Source of the DNA: Punica granatum
Lineage: Eukaryota > Streptophyta > Magnoliopsida > Myrtales > Lythraceae
DNA: 64,000 bases
Assembly: GCF_007655135.1 (NCBI RefSeq)
Contig: NC_045132.1
Span: forward strand, 1,922,001-1,986,000
Direction of reading: 5' to 3'
In this document: positions 23,649 to 36,056 of the stretch, piece after piece
How the letters are laid out: the number at the start of each line of letters is the position of its first letter
How positions within the stretch are numbered: the first letter of the stretch is position 1
The notes under the pieces: model-generated
Databases searched by the model: none
Told to the model about the DNA's origin: nothing
The model's input: the letters and a program-made list of their open reading frames with translations, nothing else
Position numbers and translations under genes: made by a program

Positions 23649-25836
23649 GCCCCAAATAATCTAGAAACTATGGTTTAAGTCTTAAAAGAGATCATCTTTC
23701 TACAAAGTAGAACTCTAACTTGTTGTAGCTGGGAAAGAAAAGGAAAAAAAAGGGGGAAAAGTCTGCATGTATGATTTAAAAAATCGGCGAGTAGATGGAC
23801 TCATTCAAAGTCTTATATATTATTACCTCTAAATTCTATTAGCTCGACTATGTATGATTATCCATTTTGGACTTTTTATTATGTTATCAAGATGAGTTTA
23901 TCATTTTCTTTTTATTTGTATGAATTGCTCAACACATATGGAAATAGAATTCGGTAATCACGCCAAATAAAAATAAAATTGTAGTCTGTCATAATCATAT
24001 AATACTCCATTTTGTTGAGTCGTACAGTAATTTAAGCCAATGTAACATATAAAAGTTTGATAGAAGGGCAACTTTGGCCAAGTAATCGAGGAAACATTGT
24101 TTATTGTTGCTTGTACAACATGTTCTAATGCTAAAGTCCAATATATTTATATATATCTATACTACATTCGATACGAATCTTCTCAAAGGATAATCTTGAT
24201 TATAATCCAAAAGAAAAAGAAAATCATATTATTATGTCGCTGATGGAACGATAGCGACTTTGGAACCGAAGGTGATTACTATCTATCACAGTAAAGCGAT
24301 GTGTCTCCTTTTGGGTGCCAAATTGAGGCTGCCATCTTTCCATTTTAATAACAGAAATATATGAAAATGAGGCAATGTTTTTTTATATTTAATTGTACAA
24401 AAAAAGATAAATGAAAGAGGAAAGGAAAAGCATGTCCATTTCTATGATTTTTAATTTTTTTTACCAGTCCTATATATATATATATATATAGGCTTTCATC
24501 TGTCCACCATCTAATATTTGTTGCGCGTATGATAGACTTTTTTGTGATATGGCTAGCTTCTCTACAGTGAGCTTCTAGATTCAGTAAATTCGTAAAGAGC
24601 CTAACTATGTTATTTAATTCCGTGTCAAATTTGTCAATGTACTACTACTAATACTATTATTATTATTATTATTATTATTTTGTTAAATGCAACTATTCAT
24701 AATAGAACGAGGACAACTCAAATTAATCAGGAGTGCATGCCTAGATTACCTATTCGACCCATCCTAAACTTGTTGACATATGCTCGCGCACTCAAAAACG
24801 AATTTGAGGCTTGACACTACCTGAATCGTTCAATTATAATCTATAATGGATAGAACTGCTACAACATAAATTATTACACGAAAACTTATATACATATAGT
24901 AAAATTATTTTAAAAAGTAATTTCCATTATTTATGCAACATCAAAAGTCAAATAATATCAAATATCCGAAAAACTAAAATAGTAAGTAGTTGAAGTTAAC
25001 AAGAAGAAAATATATTGCCAAAAAAAAAGAAGAAAGAATTTCAATAAAAGATTTGGTTTTGTTGTGGATTAATCAGCTGAGGATATATAAAAATATTATT
25101 AATAAGATATATTTAGATGTTTATTCAAAATTCAAAATTTTTAAGCTCATAAGGACATCATTTTTTTTTAATATAACACAAGACTTGTAGAGAGAGAAGT
25201 CAAGATTAATTTATGATTTTATGATACATCTAATGTATGAAACAATAAATTAAAAGAGGAAGACGTCTTTCATGTAGAAAGGAAGATAATAATTATATTT
25301 CACCATTCTTGGAAAAAAAAGGATAGCACAAACAGTCAAATTATCTGCTCTAAGATTTTGCATTTACTAGAGAGCTTTATAGATATGATACAATAAAATA
25401 AATCTTAGTATTTAATAGAAGGTCATGATAGTCCCAGGACAAATATTGAATTTGCAATCTCTTGAAAATAAAATAAAATTATCTATTGCTTTTAAAGTTG
25501 ATCACGTGAATGCCTAAAATTCTAATAAAAATTAAGTAAGTTTCTGAGTACAATAAGGTTGATCGTACAGAAATTAAAATTGCGCTCTGGATATATGACT
25601 AGTTGCACAATAAGGATTAATTCCAAATTGCTTGGACTGACCACACTGATTAATTAGACCGACAGTGCACGCAAGATTTTTCAGCCTTACGAGGGGAAAA
25701 ATGGTAATTGTAAGGGTATTAGTGTCAATTCAGGTTTCCCTCTTGAACGAGTCTAAAGTGCGTAAAGGTCGTTCGAGAGTGAATCCAGCGCTTCGAATCC
25801 ACGGTAAGGACACATGCACTCCCCTCCGATTACGTA
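23649..25836. other. AT-rich spacer, no gene seen
   Basis: Very AT-rich DNA with a (TA)n run near 24473-24491 and a (TTA)n run near 24651-24680. The open frame at 24990-25190 is low-complexity and Lys/Ile-rich, and I do not support it as a gene. Confidence 0.55.
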
Positions 25837-25839
25837 ATG

Positions 25840-26110
25840 ACTTGTATTAAAGCACGTGGCAGTAAACCTCCAGGCGACCGGGCCACATGGTCAGCAGAAG
25901 CGGCTCACACGTGGCAACAGACTCGAGCGCGCCTGTCACGGTCCCAGCACGTGCGGGCCGATTGTAGGCTTGGAGTTCGGCGAAGTCAGCTCCGACACTT
26001 GAGGGTGTCGGCTCCGATGTTTTTGTCGTGTAGTGAATCCGACGGTGGAGATGAGGTGCGGCTTTTGGGTTTGGTGAGCCGGCTCGAAGCACGGGACCCG
26101 CCCCTGTTCC
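25840..26110. promoter_or_regulatory. GC-rich patch with three G-box/ABRE-type motifs
   Basis: A GC-rich island in AT-rich surroundings. CACGTGGC occurs at 25853-25860 and 25908-25915, and CACGTG at 25948-25953. CACGTGGC is the classic ABA-response element core for bZIP factors. No gene with a recognisable product starts nearby in either direction, so this may be an orphan promoter, a relic of a lost gene, or chance. Open frames of 88-119 codons cross it on both strands but look like by-products of GC content. Confidence 0.35.
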
Positions 26111-27283
26111 CATTCCTAGTTAGTTCCCCATCAAAAGTCAAAAGTGTCAAACACTACCACGGCACCAGCCTTGACGCAAGTACATACAATCTGTAAAAAT
26201 AACATTTTGATTTCTTCCTACGGAGAAACTGAAATAATTAAATAAACTACATAGGATTAATTCATGGGAAACACATCGTGTTTAAATCCATGAGAAATTA
26301 TTGATTAAGAGTACCTCGTGACATTTTTCATCGGTTTAGTTGATCAAGCACTTCGGTGACATAATCATATACTCAAAATTAAAAGGTTTCAAGTTAAATT
26401 TGCACCACTAGAATATGATATATCTCTTTATTTCCTTTTCTTCTATATATCTCTTATCAAGCCGGTGTATCTCCCTTAGAACTAGGAAAAAGAATAATCG
26501 ATATAATCACGAAAAACTGCTATTGTGTATCTTTTGTAACAAAAAAATTTTGACTTTCATATTATTTCATATTACCTCAAAAATAAAGAAAAAGACTTAT
26601 TCATTACATAAAGCGGAATCACCAGAACTAGAGTAAACAGATAGATGGTTATATTTGCCAAAGGAAGAAGCTCAAGTATGTGATCAGTGTCTTGTTTGTA
26701 CTGTTCGAGCATTGTTAATCCTGTCGATCGTATCAATGAGACACAATATTCGAACATTTTGATCAATGAAGCGGCGACCATTATGCAATAGTAATTTTAG
26801 AAATGGCTTTGGTGATTGATTTCTCGTGTCATTTGTCTTTGTTATTTTCTTCAAAGTAACACTAATCTTGTGGTCCCAGAAAATATTGCCGCTATTAGGA
26901 ATTGGGGGATGGATGAGTCAACCGCATGTGCATGCATGAGTTTTGAATTTTAGGGGATTGCGTATTCAACAGTGATACCAAACGTGCAAGCCAAAAGCTC
27001 TCCTAGTTTCTCTTGATCAAGTACATGTGTGGAAGTAATCAAGAACGAAAAATAGACTCTGCGGGTACGCTTCTCTTCTTAAGAAAATCTTCCAACTCCG
27101 ACAACAACATCGATACTTTCTGGATTGATGAGGAACATTGTTGCCAAAAATTCTAGTATTTTAGCTCTTAGTTAGAAACTTATAACTTTACCTTTTTACT
27201 CTTTATGACGAGTCAACTCGATTTAAGAATTTAAATTTGATAGACTCGAACAGAAATGCGAATATAAAAGCTCGATAACTAGC
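26111..27283. other. AT-rich spacer, no gene seen
   Basis: No conserved open frame, RNA gene or clear repeat was recognised. Confidence 0.5.
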
Positions 27284-27650
27284 GTTTGGTAATAGAGTGG
27301 AGTTGAACTCCATTCCATTCTAAATTATAATTACATATATATTTAAATGGTTGTAATGATTGTTACTAAAAAGTATGTGTGAAAATTTATTATTAAATAA
27401 GAGAAAAAGAAAAAAAAAGTAATTATTATGTTGTTAAATTGATGAAAGAAATGAGTGGAGTGGGAGAATTTATTATTAAAAAGTTAATTGCAATAATGAT
27501 GAGGAAAAAATATATGTGAGAATTTATTATAAAATAGGAGCAAAAAACAAAATAATAATGATTATGTTATTGAATTTGGAAGAAAAAAAAAAGAAGTGGA
27601 GGGGAATTAGAATGGAGTTTAACTCCATCGCGTAAATTAATTGAACCATT
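27284..27650. mobile_element. Possible non-autonomous DNA element with inverted ends
   Basis: The left block AGTGGAGTTGAACTCCATTC is matched by an inverted right block, GAATGGAGTTTAACTCCAT, at about 27611-27629. Between them lies AT-rich sequence with internally repeated segments (GAAAATTTATTATTAAATAAG-type units at about 27380, 27465 and 27515). It has MITE-like organisation without coding capacity. The ends are approximate. Confidence 0.5.
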
Positions 27651-27754
27651 TCATTGCCCTTTTAAATCTAATATAAGGCTAATTATTTAATTTCCACAAT
27701 CAACTTAGAATTATAGTACGTGAATTTTTAGAAAAATAGAGAATCCATTTAGAA

Positions 27755-27782
27755 ACTAGACGAAAGGCCCGCGCATTTGCGC
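27755..27782 (-). mobile_element. Helitron-like 3' terminus
   Basis: On the minus strand a GCGCAAATGCGC hairpin is followed about 11 nt later by CTAG and then T, the arrangement of a Helitron 3' end. No helicase gene or 5' end was located. Confidence 0.4.
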
Positions 27783-28399
27783 AAACTAGAATTGTTAAAA
27801 TAATGGAACTAATTATTATCACTATTGGGAACATGAAATATACAATATAATATAATTAGAATAATTGACATGAGAACTCTGCCTAATGTACAGTCTCACA
27901 CATAAAATTTATATATTTATTTAGTAGCTAATTGAACATTATATATAAATTTTAAATTGTGGCATCACTTGTATATAATAATATAATATGAATCAATAGT
28001 ATTAAAAATCTTTTACGTATTCTACATTGTTTCCTCGAGCATATAACAAGTTTATATGCACATGAAAATTTTATTCGGAATCGATAATAACACTAATAGT
28101 CACTTTACATCCATCAAAATATAACAAATTCAAAAAAATAAAATCAACAGAAAATGGAAAAGACAATTACCTTCAACTAACAAAATCATGATACAGATCT
28201 TAACCTTATCATCTTAAAATTATGTAGAATCTTGCTACTACCACATCCTCTTTTTCTTAGGTAGAAAAGCCGAAGCAATCTAACAGTAATAGGCCCTCAA
28301 TTATGAAAGTTTAAAGAGAGAATCTTTCTTCATCATCAATAAGAAAGATACACGTCCACTAGAGATACACATCCACTATATGTAGGATTTTGCTTTTTT

Positions 28400-28662
28400 T
28401 TGTGCTTTGTCTGATGAGCTCTTCCAGGAGTTTGGCATTTTTCTTTTTTTAATTTATTTGAACAAGTTAGGACAGAGCGAGGACGATCGTGACAAAATCA
28501 TTGCACAAGAGCAAAAGTATTAAATTTTCATTGGGCCCATACGGGTCTGAGTCTATATCCACTTAAAAGCTCAAACTGATAAGTGGTGGTACCCAAATCT
28601 CATATAAATCCATGGATATTCATTCATTTTTTTCAATGCTGGATTAACAATCTCAACATTTG
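28400..28662 (-). mobile_element. Possible LTR fragment starting TGTTGAGATT
   Basis: On the minus strand a sequence starting TGTTGAGATTG runs into GAAAAAAATGAATGAATATCC and a TATATGAGATTTGGGTACC region, a pattern that I associate with LTRs of small plant copia or TRIM-type elements. Only this one copy is visible and its far end is unclear. Confidence 0.35.
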
Positions 28663-28880
28663 CCTTCACATGCAACGTGTGGTCTATTTCTGCCTACACA
28701 TTGTCACATGCCCTTAAGCACCCACCCTCAACTACTGACCTCGAGTCGGGCTCCTCTTCTGTACTCGGGCAAGGGGGACTAGCCACGAGGCACTCTTTTT
28801 GGCTACACTCGGGCATACTGGGCTTGGCGTGGTGCGGGTGCATGCGCATACGCGCGTGAGCATGCATACTCGTAATATGT

Positions 28881-29160
28881 GCTTTGATACCATATTAAGT
28901 TTGATAGTAGGTCGAAAAAGGATAGAGGAACAACTGGCAAAAGAACACAATCTGTGTAATTCCTCCTTTTTTTCTGTTCAAGTCAATACGCATATTTATA
29001 CATTCTTCCTTTTCACGTACGAGGAAGAAAACACCTAAGGAAAGATAGTACAAAAGATGGAAAAGAATGATCTAGAATAAAGAGTACTTGGAAAGATCAA
29101 ATTGTCAGAATCTCATCAAAAATCTTTCCTAAACTATCTATCCTCGTTACTCCCCCTCAA
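28881..29160 (-). mobile_element. Copia-type LTR flanked by PPT and primer-binding site
   Basis: In minus-strand order: a polypurine tract TTGAGGGGGAG (29150-29160 on the + strand), an LTR-like stretch of about 257 bp with a TATAAATATG promoter-like motif, then TGGTATCAAAGC (28881-28892). The last is one base off TGGTATCAGAGC, the copia primer-binding site complementary to initiator methionine tRNA. Coding sequence upstream (29217-29944) belongs to the same orientation. A polypurine tract before and a primer-binding site after a single LTR is the arrangement expected between two tandemly joined elements. Confidence 0.6.
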
Positions 29161-29944
29161 GTTGGAGCATGAATATTAGTAATGCCCAACTTGCCAAGTA
29201 TAAATCGAAAATGATCTCAACCAAGAGCTTTTGTGAACATATCAACAACTTGAAGCTTGGAAGGAACATGGCGTGTAATGATGGACTTGGTCTGTACATG
29301 CTCCTTGATGAAATGGCAATCGATTTCTATGTGTTTTGTTCGCTCTAGAAATACTGGATTTACGGCTATGTGTAGAGCAGCCATATTATCACAAACATCG
29401 TCATAGCTGATGAGAGAGCCACTCCCATAGAAGAGAGTAAAGACCGTAACCATAGTAACTCTACGGTAGTTGAAGCCATGGAACGATATTCTGCCTCTGC
29501 CGAAGATCGAGCCACAGTACTTTGCTTCTTAGTTTTCCATGATATCGAACACCCACCAAGCATGATAAAATACCCTATAAGAGAGTGTCTTTTCATTGGG
29601 CAAGCTGCCCAATCGGAGTCACAATAGGTAGTGATAGATAATGAAGACGGTCGTCGCAGCAAGATACCTTTTCCTGGGCTTTGTTTTAGATAGCGAAGAA
29701 GCCGAAGAGCTACATCCCAATATGCTTGTTTCGACCTTTGCATAAATTGCGAAAGGATATGAACTGGGTAGCTCAAATCAGGTTGGGTGATTGTGAGATA
29801 AATTAGTCGTCCGACTAGCCTGCAGTAAGAAGCATTCGTGATATGTGGTATTGGTTGCTGCCATGAAAAATTTTCATCCTTCTCGCAACCTCGGACGGGG
29901 TGGCTTTGGGCCAATCGACAAGGTAACATCACCCCCTGCCCCAT
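29161..29944 (-). pseudogene. Ty1/copia pol remnant (RT end and RNase H)
   Basis: Two overlapping minus-strand frames carry the end of a copia polyprotein. 29366-29944 has YCRLVGRLIYLTITQPDLSY, the RNase H motifs YCDSDWAACP and [16 protein letters not shown], and [13 protein letters not shown]. After a frameshift, 29217-29453 continues with [20 protein letters not shown] and VDMFTKALG, the usual copia C-terminus. Gag, protease, integrase and most of the reverse transcriptase are absent. This is a decayed, truncated retrotransposon. Confidence 0.88.
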
Positions 29945-31560
29945 GATATTTTATGAGGAAGCGACATATATGGGAGGAGAAATAGAGAAGCGCTATGAAC
30001 AAACAAATCATTTGTGTGAGTATAGACGCTATTTCTCTCGAAGCTGACATCCTTGGTTTGGTAATTATATTCGCAAGATTGTGGTATACAGACCTATGAT
30101 AACACCATGGTGTTGCTTAGCTACGGATTTAAAGTCCACTACGTATCTAAAAGAGAGTTATATATACTTTATCGAAGGGCTCTGTTCTAATTCGTATCAA
30201 CTTTGGGTGAAATTGAACTTTTTTGATAAATTATTGACATATATAAATTCTTGTAGGGTTTTACTGAGCCAATAACTTTTGTGTTCAGTTTTGCTCACGG
30301 CCATGCCCATAACTTCGTACTGCATAGCCCTTTTTTACTTTGCTCTTTTCTTGTGAGAGTTTTCCCTAGAGGGGGTGGCCATAAATCAGCTTTGATTCGG
30401 TTTTATATCGAGTCTCCTAAAATAGATTATATTTCGGCACGAAATGAATATATGCTCCATGGGAATAGTTCTTCTGGCAGTTTCGGGTTGTTTGTCCCAT
30501 TTATTATGCTATATGCACATTAGAAATCTAATCCAATATTTACTCCTTTCTCTTGTGCTGTAAGCAGGGACCTCGCTTCGCTCTTGATTGTCATGGGTAG
30601 ATGTGAGCTATTCCGTCATTGTCTGTTTGTGACTCCAAATGGGCGTCTGCCTTGTTATATTATACCTGGTGTCTTGTACTATTTTTTAAACTTCAATGTT
30701 GCCAATTTGTCGCTTACCCCTACAAAAACTACTTGTACCTTGTTATAAGATTGTTTCATTTTAATAAAGGGCTTATATGGTTGTTTTTAGTTTTGATTGG
30801 ACTTTGACCAAAACTTATGCACCGTTAAAAGTTGAAGGGTCTTGTTCGGATCCAATTATGTATAATACATCTCTCATATTCAACTTATTGAATTCATTAC
30901 TTGATAAATAGACTGAACCTCCCGTATTACGGATGAGGTTCGCACTCTGTGATTTTTCACTAACATCAGTTGAACTTATAGCAAGGTGAAGAAGATGAAG
31001 AAAAAGCAATGTGGCATTTGATTGGGTGACGAATACCATGGAATCAGTTAGTGCCGTGACTGCTTAAAGGATTGTGATTGATCTCACAGAGGACCATAGG
31101 AAATTCAGTTATGATATCGAGACAGTGAATAGAGTGACTTGATTAGATGGAAGATGTGTTAGTCATCTGTCTGAAGTGAGAGTACTGGAAAGATCTTTCT
31201 CCAGCTAAAGATCTCTAGCGTTAGGACAAAGGATCCTATGTATGATAAACATATGTGTATAATTTACTCGGAAAAAAAAGAAGAGTAAAATACGTTTATA
31301 ATTATGGAGACTATTGTTTAAGTATATATCCTGATTGAAGACATAATTTCTTTAATGTTTTCTAGGTGTATAATCATCAAACGCTCTCTGTTATTTCAAT
31401 TTCAATAATAATTTCTCGGACATTCCGAAGCACATACTCATGGGTCTCATGATGGAAATATTCCTCAAATTATTTACCCCAAAAAGCTCCTTTCGGACTT
31501 AATTTTAGTCAATAACACTTGTAAAAATGTTTAATTCGATAGTTAAACGAAAACTAACAA
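29945..31560. other. Spacer, no gene seen
   Basis: Open frames are short and unrelated to any family that I recognise. The first hundred bases or so may still belong to the decayed copia copy. Confidence 0.45.
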
Positions 31561-31592
31561 GGCACGTGCAATGCACATGTGCCTACACTAGT
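31561..31592 (+). mobile_element. Helitron-like 3' terminus
   Basis: A GTGCAATGCAC hairpin (31566-31576) lies 11 nt before CTAG at 31588-31591, followed by T. This fits the Helitron 3' rule (hairpin about 10-12 nt before CTRR, insertion before T). The element's extent leftwards is unknown. Confidence 0.5.
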
Positions 31593-32164
31593 AGGCAATA
31601 AAAAGGATGTCCAATATTGAATTATTATTTCTCATACAGTGATTTCCTTTTATGAGTAAAAAAGGGGGCAACAGGAGCGCGGCAATATTGTTGTCCCACA
31701 TAATGTTAATTTGGACTTTCATGTTTAATCGTAAACCTATCGAAGGAGTTGTCTCAACTTATTGGTAGAGAGAAATTCTCACTCGGAAATCGAGAATAGA
31801 ATTTTAGACGAAGAATTTCTACCAAAAGAGATTTAAATAAAAAATGATTGCCAAAAGAAATCTTAAATGAAAAATAGAAAGGAGGATCAAGATCAATGAT
31901 GAAATAGAGAGTTTATATTCCTAATTTTCCTAGAATACTTTTCCGGATTTTGTTGCTAATTAAGGATCCTATTCAAGATAGATAAGAGAGCAATTGGAGG
32001 AAGTAGAAAGATTGCGGCCTCTGTTGGTCTTTCTCAAATTTAGTTATAAAAAGATAGTAAATAATAGAGATTGCAATTAAGATTTTATTGTTGGGAGTTA
32101 GATTTTGATTAGGAAACGTGCCTTCATATTCGATATATATGTATTCAGAGGGATATTGCACACA

Positions 32165-32196
<32 letters not shown>

Positions 32197-32281
32197 CACA
32201 CACAAACTTAGCTCCTGCTTCCATGCGATGCATGTCGCTTGTTGACTCACTTTTTTTAGGGTTAGGGTTTCAAAGCCAAAG
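31593..32281. other. Upstream spacer of the F-box gene
   Basis: AT-rich sequence. A composite (TC)n(TA)n(CA)n microsatellite at about 32166-32207 lies within 120 bp of the F-box ATG, so it may fall in the promoter or 5' UTR. Confidence 0.55.
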
Positions 32282-33940
32282 ATGGCTGATCTCTTGAGCT
32301 CATTGCCTGATGAGCTTATTTATCACATATTCTCATTCGTGCCGATTAAAGAACTAGTTCGCACCTGCGTTCTCTCCAAACGATGGCAGCACATTTGGGC
32401 GTCTACCCCATACCTCAACTTCGAGAATATTCGTTATAACAACGAAGTCTCTGCTTCTTTTATTAATAGATTCTTATCACTCTATTCCTCGGAGACGATA
32501 GAAAAGTTCTCTCTCCGTAATATTACTTGGTTCAAGCGGGACGATTTCAAGATGGACGAATCCGCCACATATATGCCCTGGCTCCAGTTTGCTGTTGACT
32601 GTGGCGTCAAAGATCTGTCAGTCTGTGCTTGTGAATGTCAGTTACCTCTACTCGTCCATTCGTGCTCTTCAATCGTAAAATTGGAGCTGTATAGTCTCAT
32701 AATTGGACCGATAGGAAGCATCAGTTGGCCTTTACTTAAATCCTTGACCATCAATTGTCCCGTCTCATGGTTGAGCGATGATGACATCAGGAAAATCCTT
32801 ATAGGGAGTCCCAAGCTTGAATTCTTGAAACTGAGGAGCTGTAAGTTTATTAATGACATCGAAGTGAAATCATCGAGTGTGAGGGAGTTGGTGATCGATG
32901 GTTTCACTAGTGCCAAAGATTGCATGCATCCGCCTCTGGAAATTTATACCCCAAAACTGCGTGTGCTACGGATTTTAGGGCACGTGTTGATGGATGTGAG
33001 ATTAACAAATGTGTCATCCGTGGTAGAAGCTGAGATTAATTTCTGTCATGCCGAGAACACTACTATGACTTCAGAAGGTAAGCATCCATTTAATACAAAT
33101 ATGTTGAAGCAATTGCATGGCGCTACCAAATTTACTATTGGGGATGACTGGCTCAAGGTGATCAGTCTTATCTCTTTCCCCATCTTCATTTTCATCTACT
33201 GTCCTTTCAATTCGTTATATGTCGTTTTGTTATTGATTCGATTCTTTTCCTTTTGTTCTTAATCTTATATTGCTTCTTTAAGAAATCCGTGATGGCTTAA
33301 GATTGTCAATGATTTTGGTTTTTTTTATGTAGGGGGGGGAGGGGGAGGGGGAGGGGACTAAGAGTTGATGAACTCTGCAATTAGTTCCTCTAATCTGAGG
33401 ATATTTTGTAGGCTTTGTCAAGTGAGAAGGAGGAAAGAACCGAGTTTCCTGTACTCAAATGGAATGTTCTAATAGTGGAGACGGACTTTGAACGTCGCAG
33501 CTCCCCGACATTGGCAGAACTGTTAGAATGCACCAGACATTTGGAGAAGTTGATCATAAGGATATCCGGCTACACATATGTATGTATGCATACATTTCAT
33601 TTCTTTTTTTTTTTTTTTTATTTATCTTCATAGGAAGGGCGACTTATTCTGATCAGCTTTGTTGGTATTCTTATATTCGCAGGGGTACGACACAGAAGAT
33701 CCATTTTGGAGTACCCAAAAAAGCATCTTCAGTCATTTAGAAAAATGCCTCAAGAGTGTTCATATAATTGGTCTAAATCCAGACTACGATAGATGGGATG
33801 CCGTATTCAATATGGCTGCGAATTTCGGTTCAAAGATACGGATACATTGGGACCAAGTGGTCGCCAAATGGATAGACAGAATATCATCTATACAACGGTT
33901 ACGAGATCTACCATGTGAATACTCTCGACCTGTTGAGTAA
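32282..33940 (+). CDS. F-box/LRR protein with FBD-type C-terminus
   Basis: Three exons, 32282-33157, 33412-33579 and 33683-33940, join in frame to 433 aa. The start is well placed: MADLLSSLPDELIYHIFSFV opens an F-box (about residues 5-45, with the KELVRTCVLSKRWQHIWAS core) that would bind SKP1 in an SCF ubiquitin ligase. Residues of about 110-270 have the irregular leucine-rich repeats typical of plant F-box/LRR proteins (WPLLKSLTINCPV, SPKLEFLKLRSC, TPKLRVLRILG). The C-terminal exons give FPVLKWNVLIVETDF and LEKCLKSVHIIGLNPD, which resemble an FBD domain that has lost part of its usual end. This family is large and fast-evolving in plants; the substrate cannot be inferred. Intron 1 contains a long G-run. 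Splice sites are GT-AG. Confidence 0.85.
33332..33357 (+). other. G-quadruplex-type run in F-box intron 1
   Basis: Four G-tracts of 8, 5, 5 and 4 or more bases, separated by single A bases, lie on the coding strand, about 55 bp before the exon-2 acceptor. Confidence 0.8.
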
Positions 33941-34740
33941 ATAATAATTCACTGTGCGAGTCAACCTCTGAGGTTGCCAGCAATCCCATGGGAGCGGTAG
34001 TGGCGCCGACGATGCCCTGACCGGCACCAACCTCACTTCCTTCAATTCCTTGTTTTTTCCTATTATTTTTCTTCTTATGTTTTTATTTTTTAAAAAAAAT
34101 TCTAATATTATGCGATTACTTTATCGCTCCACTGTAAGAACTACCTCTGGACTGTCAGTGCACATCAGCAAAAATTGAGGGGGAAAGTGACGGGCATGTT
34201 AGACAGGATAACAAAATCGAAGTTGGTGACCTTTCTGTGCAATTCCTGAAAGTTCGCGTTAAAAGGAGTAGCCATTCTTGCCCATTTATCATCTGGCTTC
34301 GGATACGAATTCTTCTGACTTCCTTTACTCTCCTCGAGCCTGAAATATAAACTATCCACTTCCCAGCTCAGTTTTGCCATTCTAACCAATAACATATAAA
34401 AAGCAAAATAAATACGAAATGAGCCAAGTCCCTTGAATTTTAATCCTTCTCCAGACAACATAAAACCTCAAGCCACCTCCGCCAATGCAACCTCATCACT
34501 ATGCGCAACACCCTCCACTTCCACAGGGTCAAGGCTCGTGTATCTTGTTACTAGACTGCTAAGCTTTCTTAGTAACAAAAAGCAAAAATCAAATATTTAA
34601 AATTCTTATAAATAAATTTTATTTTGTAAAACCAATGGATAATCTATATTTATCAAAAGGTAACACACAACTGGAAAACTGCTCCATGGAGACAAAAGCA
34701 TGAGACGGAAAATGAAGTCTCAAAGTAGAGACGATTCTTT
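33941..34740. other. Spacer downstream of the F-box gene
   Basis: No recognised gene. A 98-codon minus-strand open frame (34165-34461) resembles no family known to me. Confidence 0.4.
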
Positions 34741-35250
34741 TTAGAAAATAGACGAAAATATTTGTCTCTATAATGCGAGATGAACATTGGCGTCCCTTGC
34801 TCCGTCTCTATTTAATAGACGGAACTCGAGATTGAATACTCTGACTATCATAAACAAGAGATGGATATTCCAGTCTCGTCCTTAGTCTCATGTGATCATA
34901 AACAAGTGACGAATTTTTTTAGAAAATAGACAAAAATATTTGTCTCTACAATGGGAGACGAACATTTCCATCCCCGGTTCCATCTCTATTCAATGGACGG
35001 AACTCGAGATTGAATACTTCGACTATCACAAACAAGAGATGGATATTCCAGTCTCGTCCTCCATCTCATGTTGTCAATGAGACGAATACGTCCATCTCTC
35101 AATCCGTCTCTGTTTTAAGACGGAAAGTAGACGTCATTTTACGTCTCTTCAACGTGAGACGAAAATTTCCATCTCTACCTTCGTGTTTATATGTGATACG
35201 AATATTTTTGTCTCTATTTCCGTCTCTTTCCATCCATATATAAAGTACAG
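34741..35250. repeat. 178-bp tandem duplication rich in GAGACG/CGTCTC
   Basis: The unit starting TTAGAAAATAGACGAAAATA at 34741 recurs at 34919 with few changes (period 178 bp). Both units and the flanks to about 35250 are studded with GAGACGRA and YCGTCTC motifs in both orientations. Dense short inverted motifs of this kind are typical of the subterminal regions of CACTA-type DNA transposons. No CACTA end or transposase is visible, so the assignment is tentative. Confidence 0.6.
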
Positions 35251-36056
35251 AATCGTCCTTCCAACGTGATGTCTTTTGGATGGTGTCTGTCGGCATGGTT
35301 TTTAGGTTTCTGCCCTGACAGGGGTTCTTATTATTCCATGAAAATTGGTACCCGCTGTAGAGTTTAGAGTCGCCACTGCACCGCTTATTGGTCGGTGAGC
35401 CACATAGATCACCTAAAGGGGCAGATATTAACCTCCTAAAGTTTTTTGAATTGACTTGATCTTCTAACCAGAGAACCAGATCCCGGGGGTTCTATTACAA
35501 ATTTAAAAGCTTTCAAGCTAATAATATGCCATTTCAGTACCTTCCTAAGCTCCTAATTGTTTCTAACACTTTTTATTTCAAGTATGATTTTTTTTTCTCT
35601 GTGTTAATGGCCACATGCCCGTATATTTACGTATGTGTACGAGAAAAAACTAAAGATCACATGACTTTTCACACGTCACACACATGCTTATACTAATCTA
35701 CATACACATACGCATATCACATGCCACACATTTGGGCCTACGTTCTTTTGGGGGCCATACTTTGGGGCCAAATTCCATATATGGCATGCCGAATATTGAC
35801 AAACGAGCCAAGTGGGCCTATAAAGCGGGCCTAAAGCCTAAAAAGGTATGAGTGGGCCTATAGCCCCTTCATAGAAAAATCTATACATTTTCATAAGTCT
35901 ATTCATTTTTATTTACAATTTCTTGTCATTTTACAATTTTTATCAACTATATTCAAATTCACATTACATGACTCATGTTTTAATCCCCCAGAATCTAGAA
36001 AAATAACCCGAGTCCCTCAGGACCTACAGGGGTTTAATTTTTATCCCTAAGACACA
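35251..36056. other. Repetitive-looking spacer
   Basis: Contains GTAGAGTTTAGAGTCGCCA and GATCACCTAAAGGGGCAG-type sequence near 35355-35425, which I associate with dispersed LTR-retrotransposon sequence in plants. I cannot delimit an element. No gene seen. Confidence 0.35.

Noticed and set aside
25837..26196. 119-codon open frame as a gene
   Set aside because: It lies in a GC-rich patch where both strands are open by composition; no domain is seen.
29945..31560. Organellar DNA insertion
   Set aside because: No plastid or mitochondrial gene sequence could be recognised.
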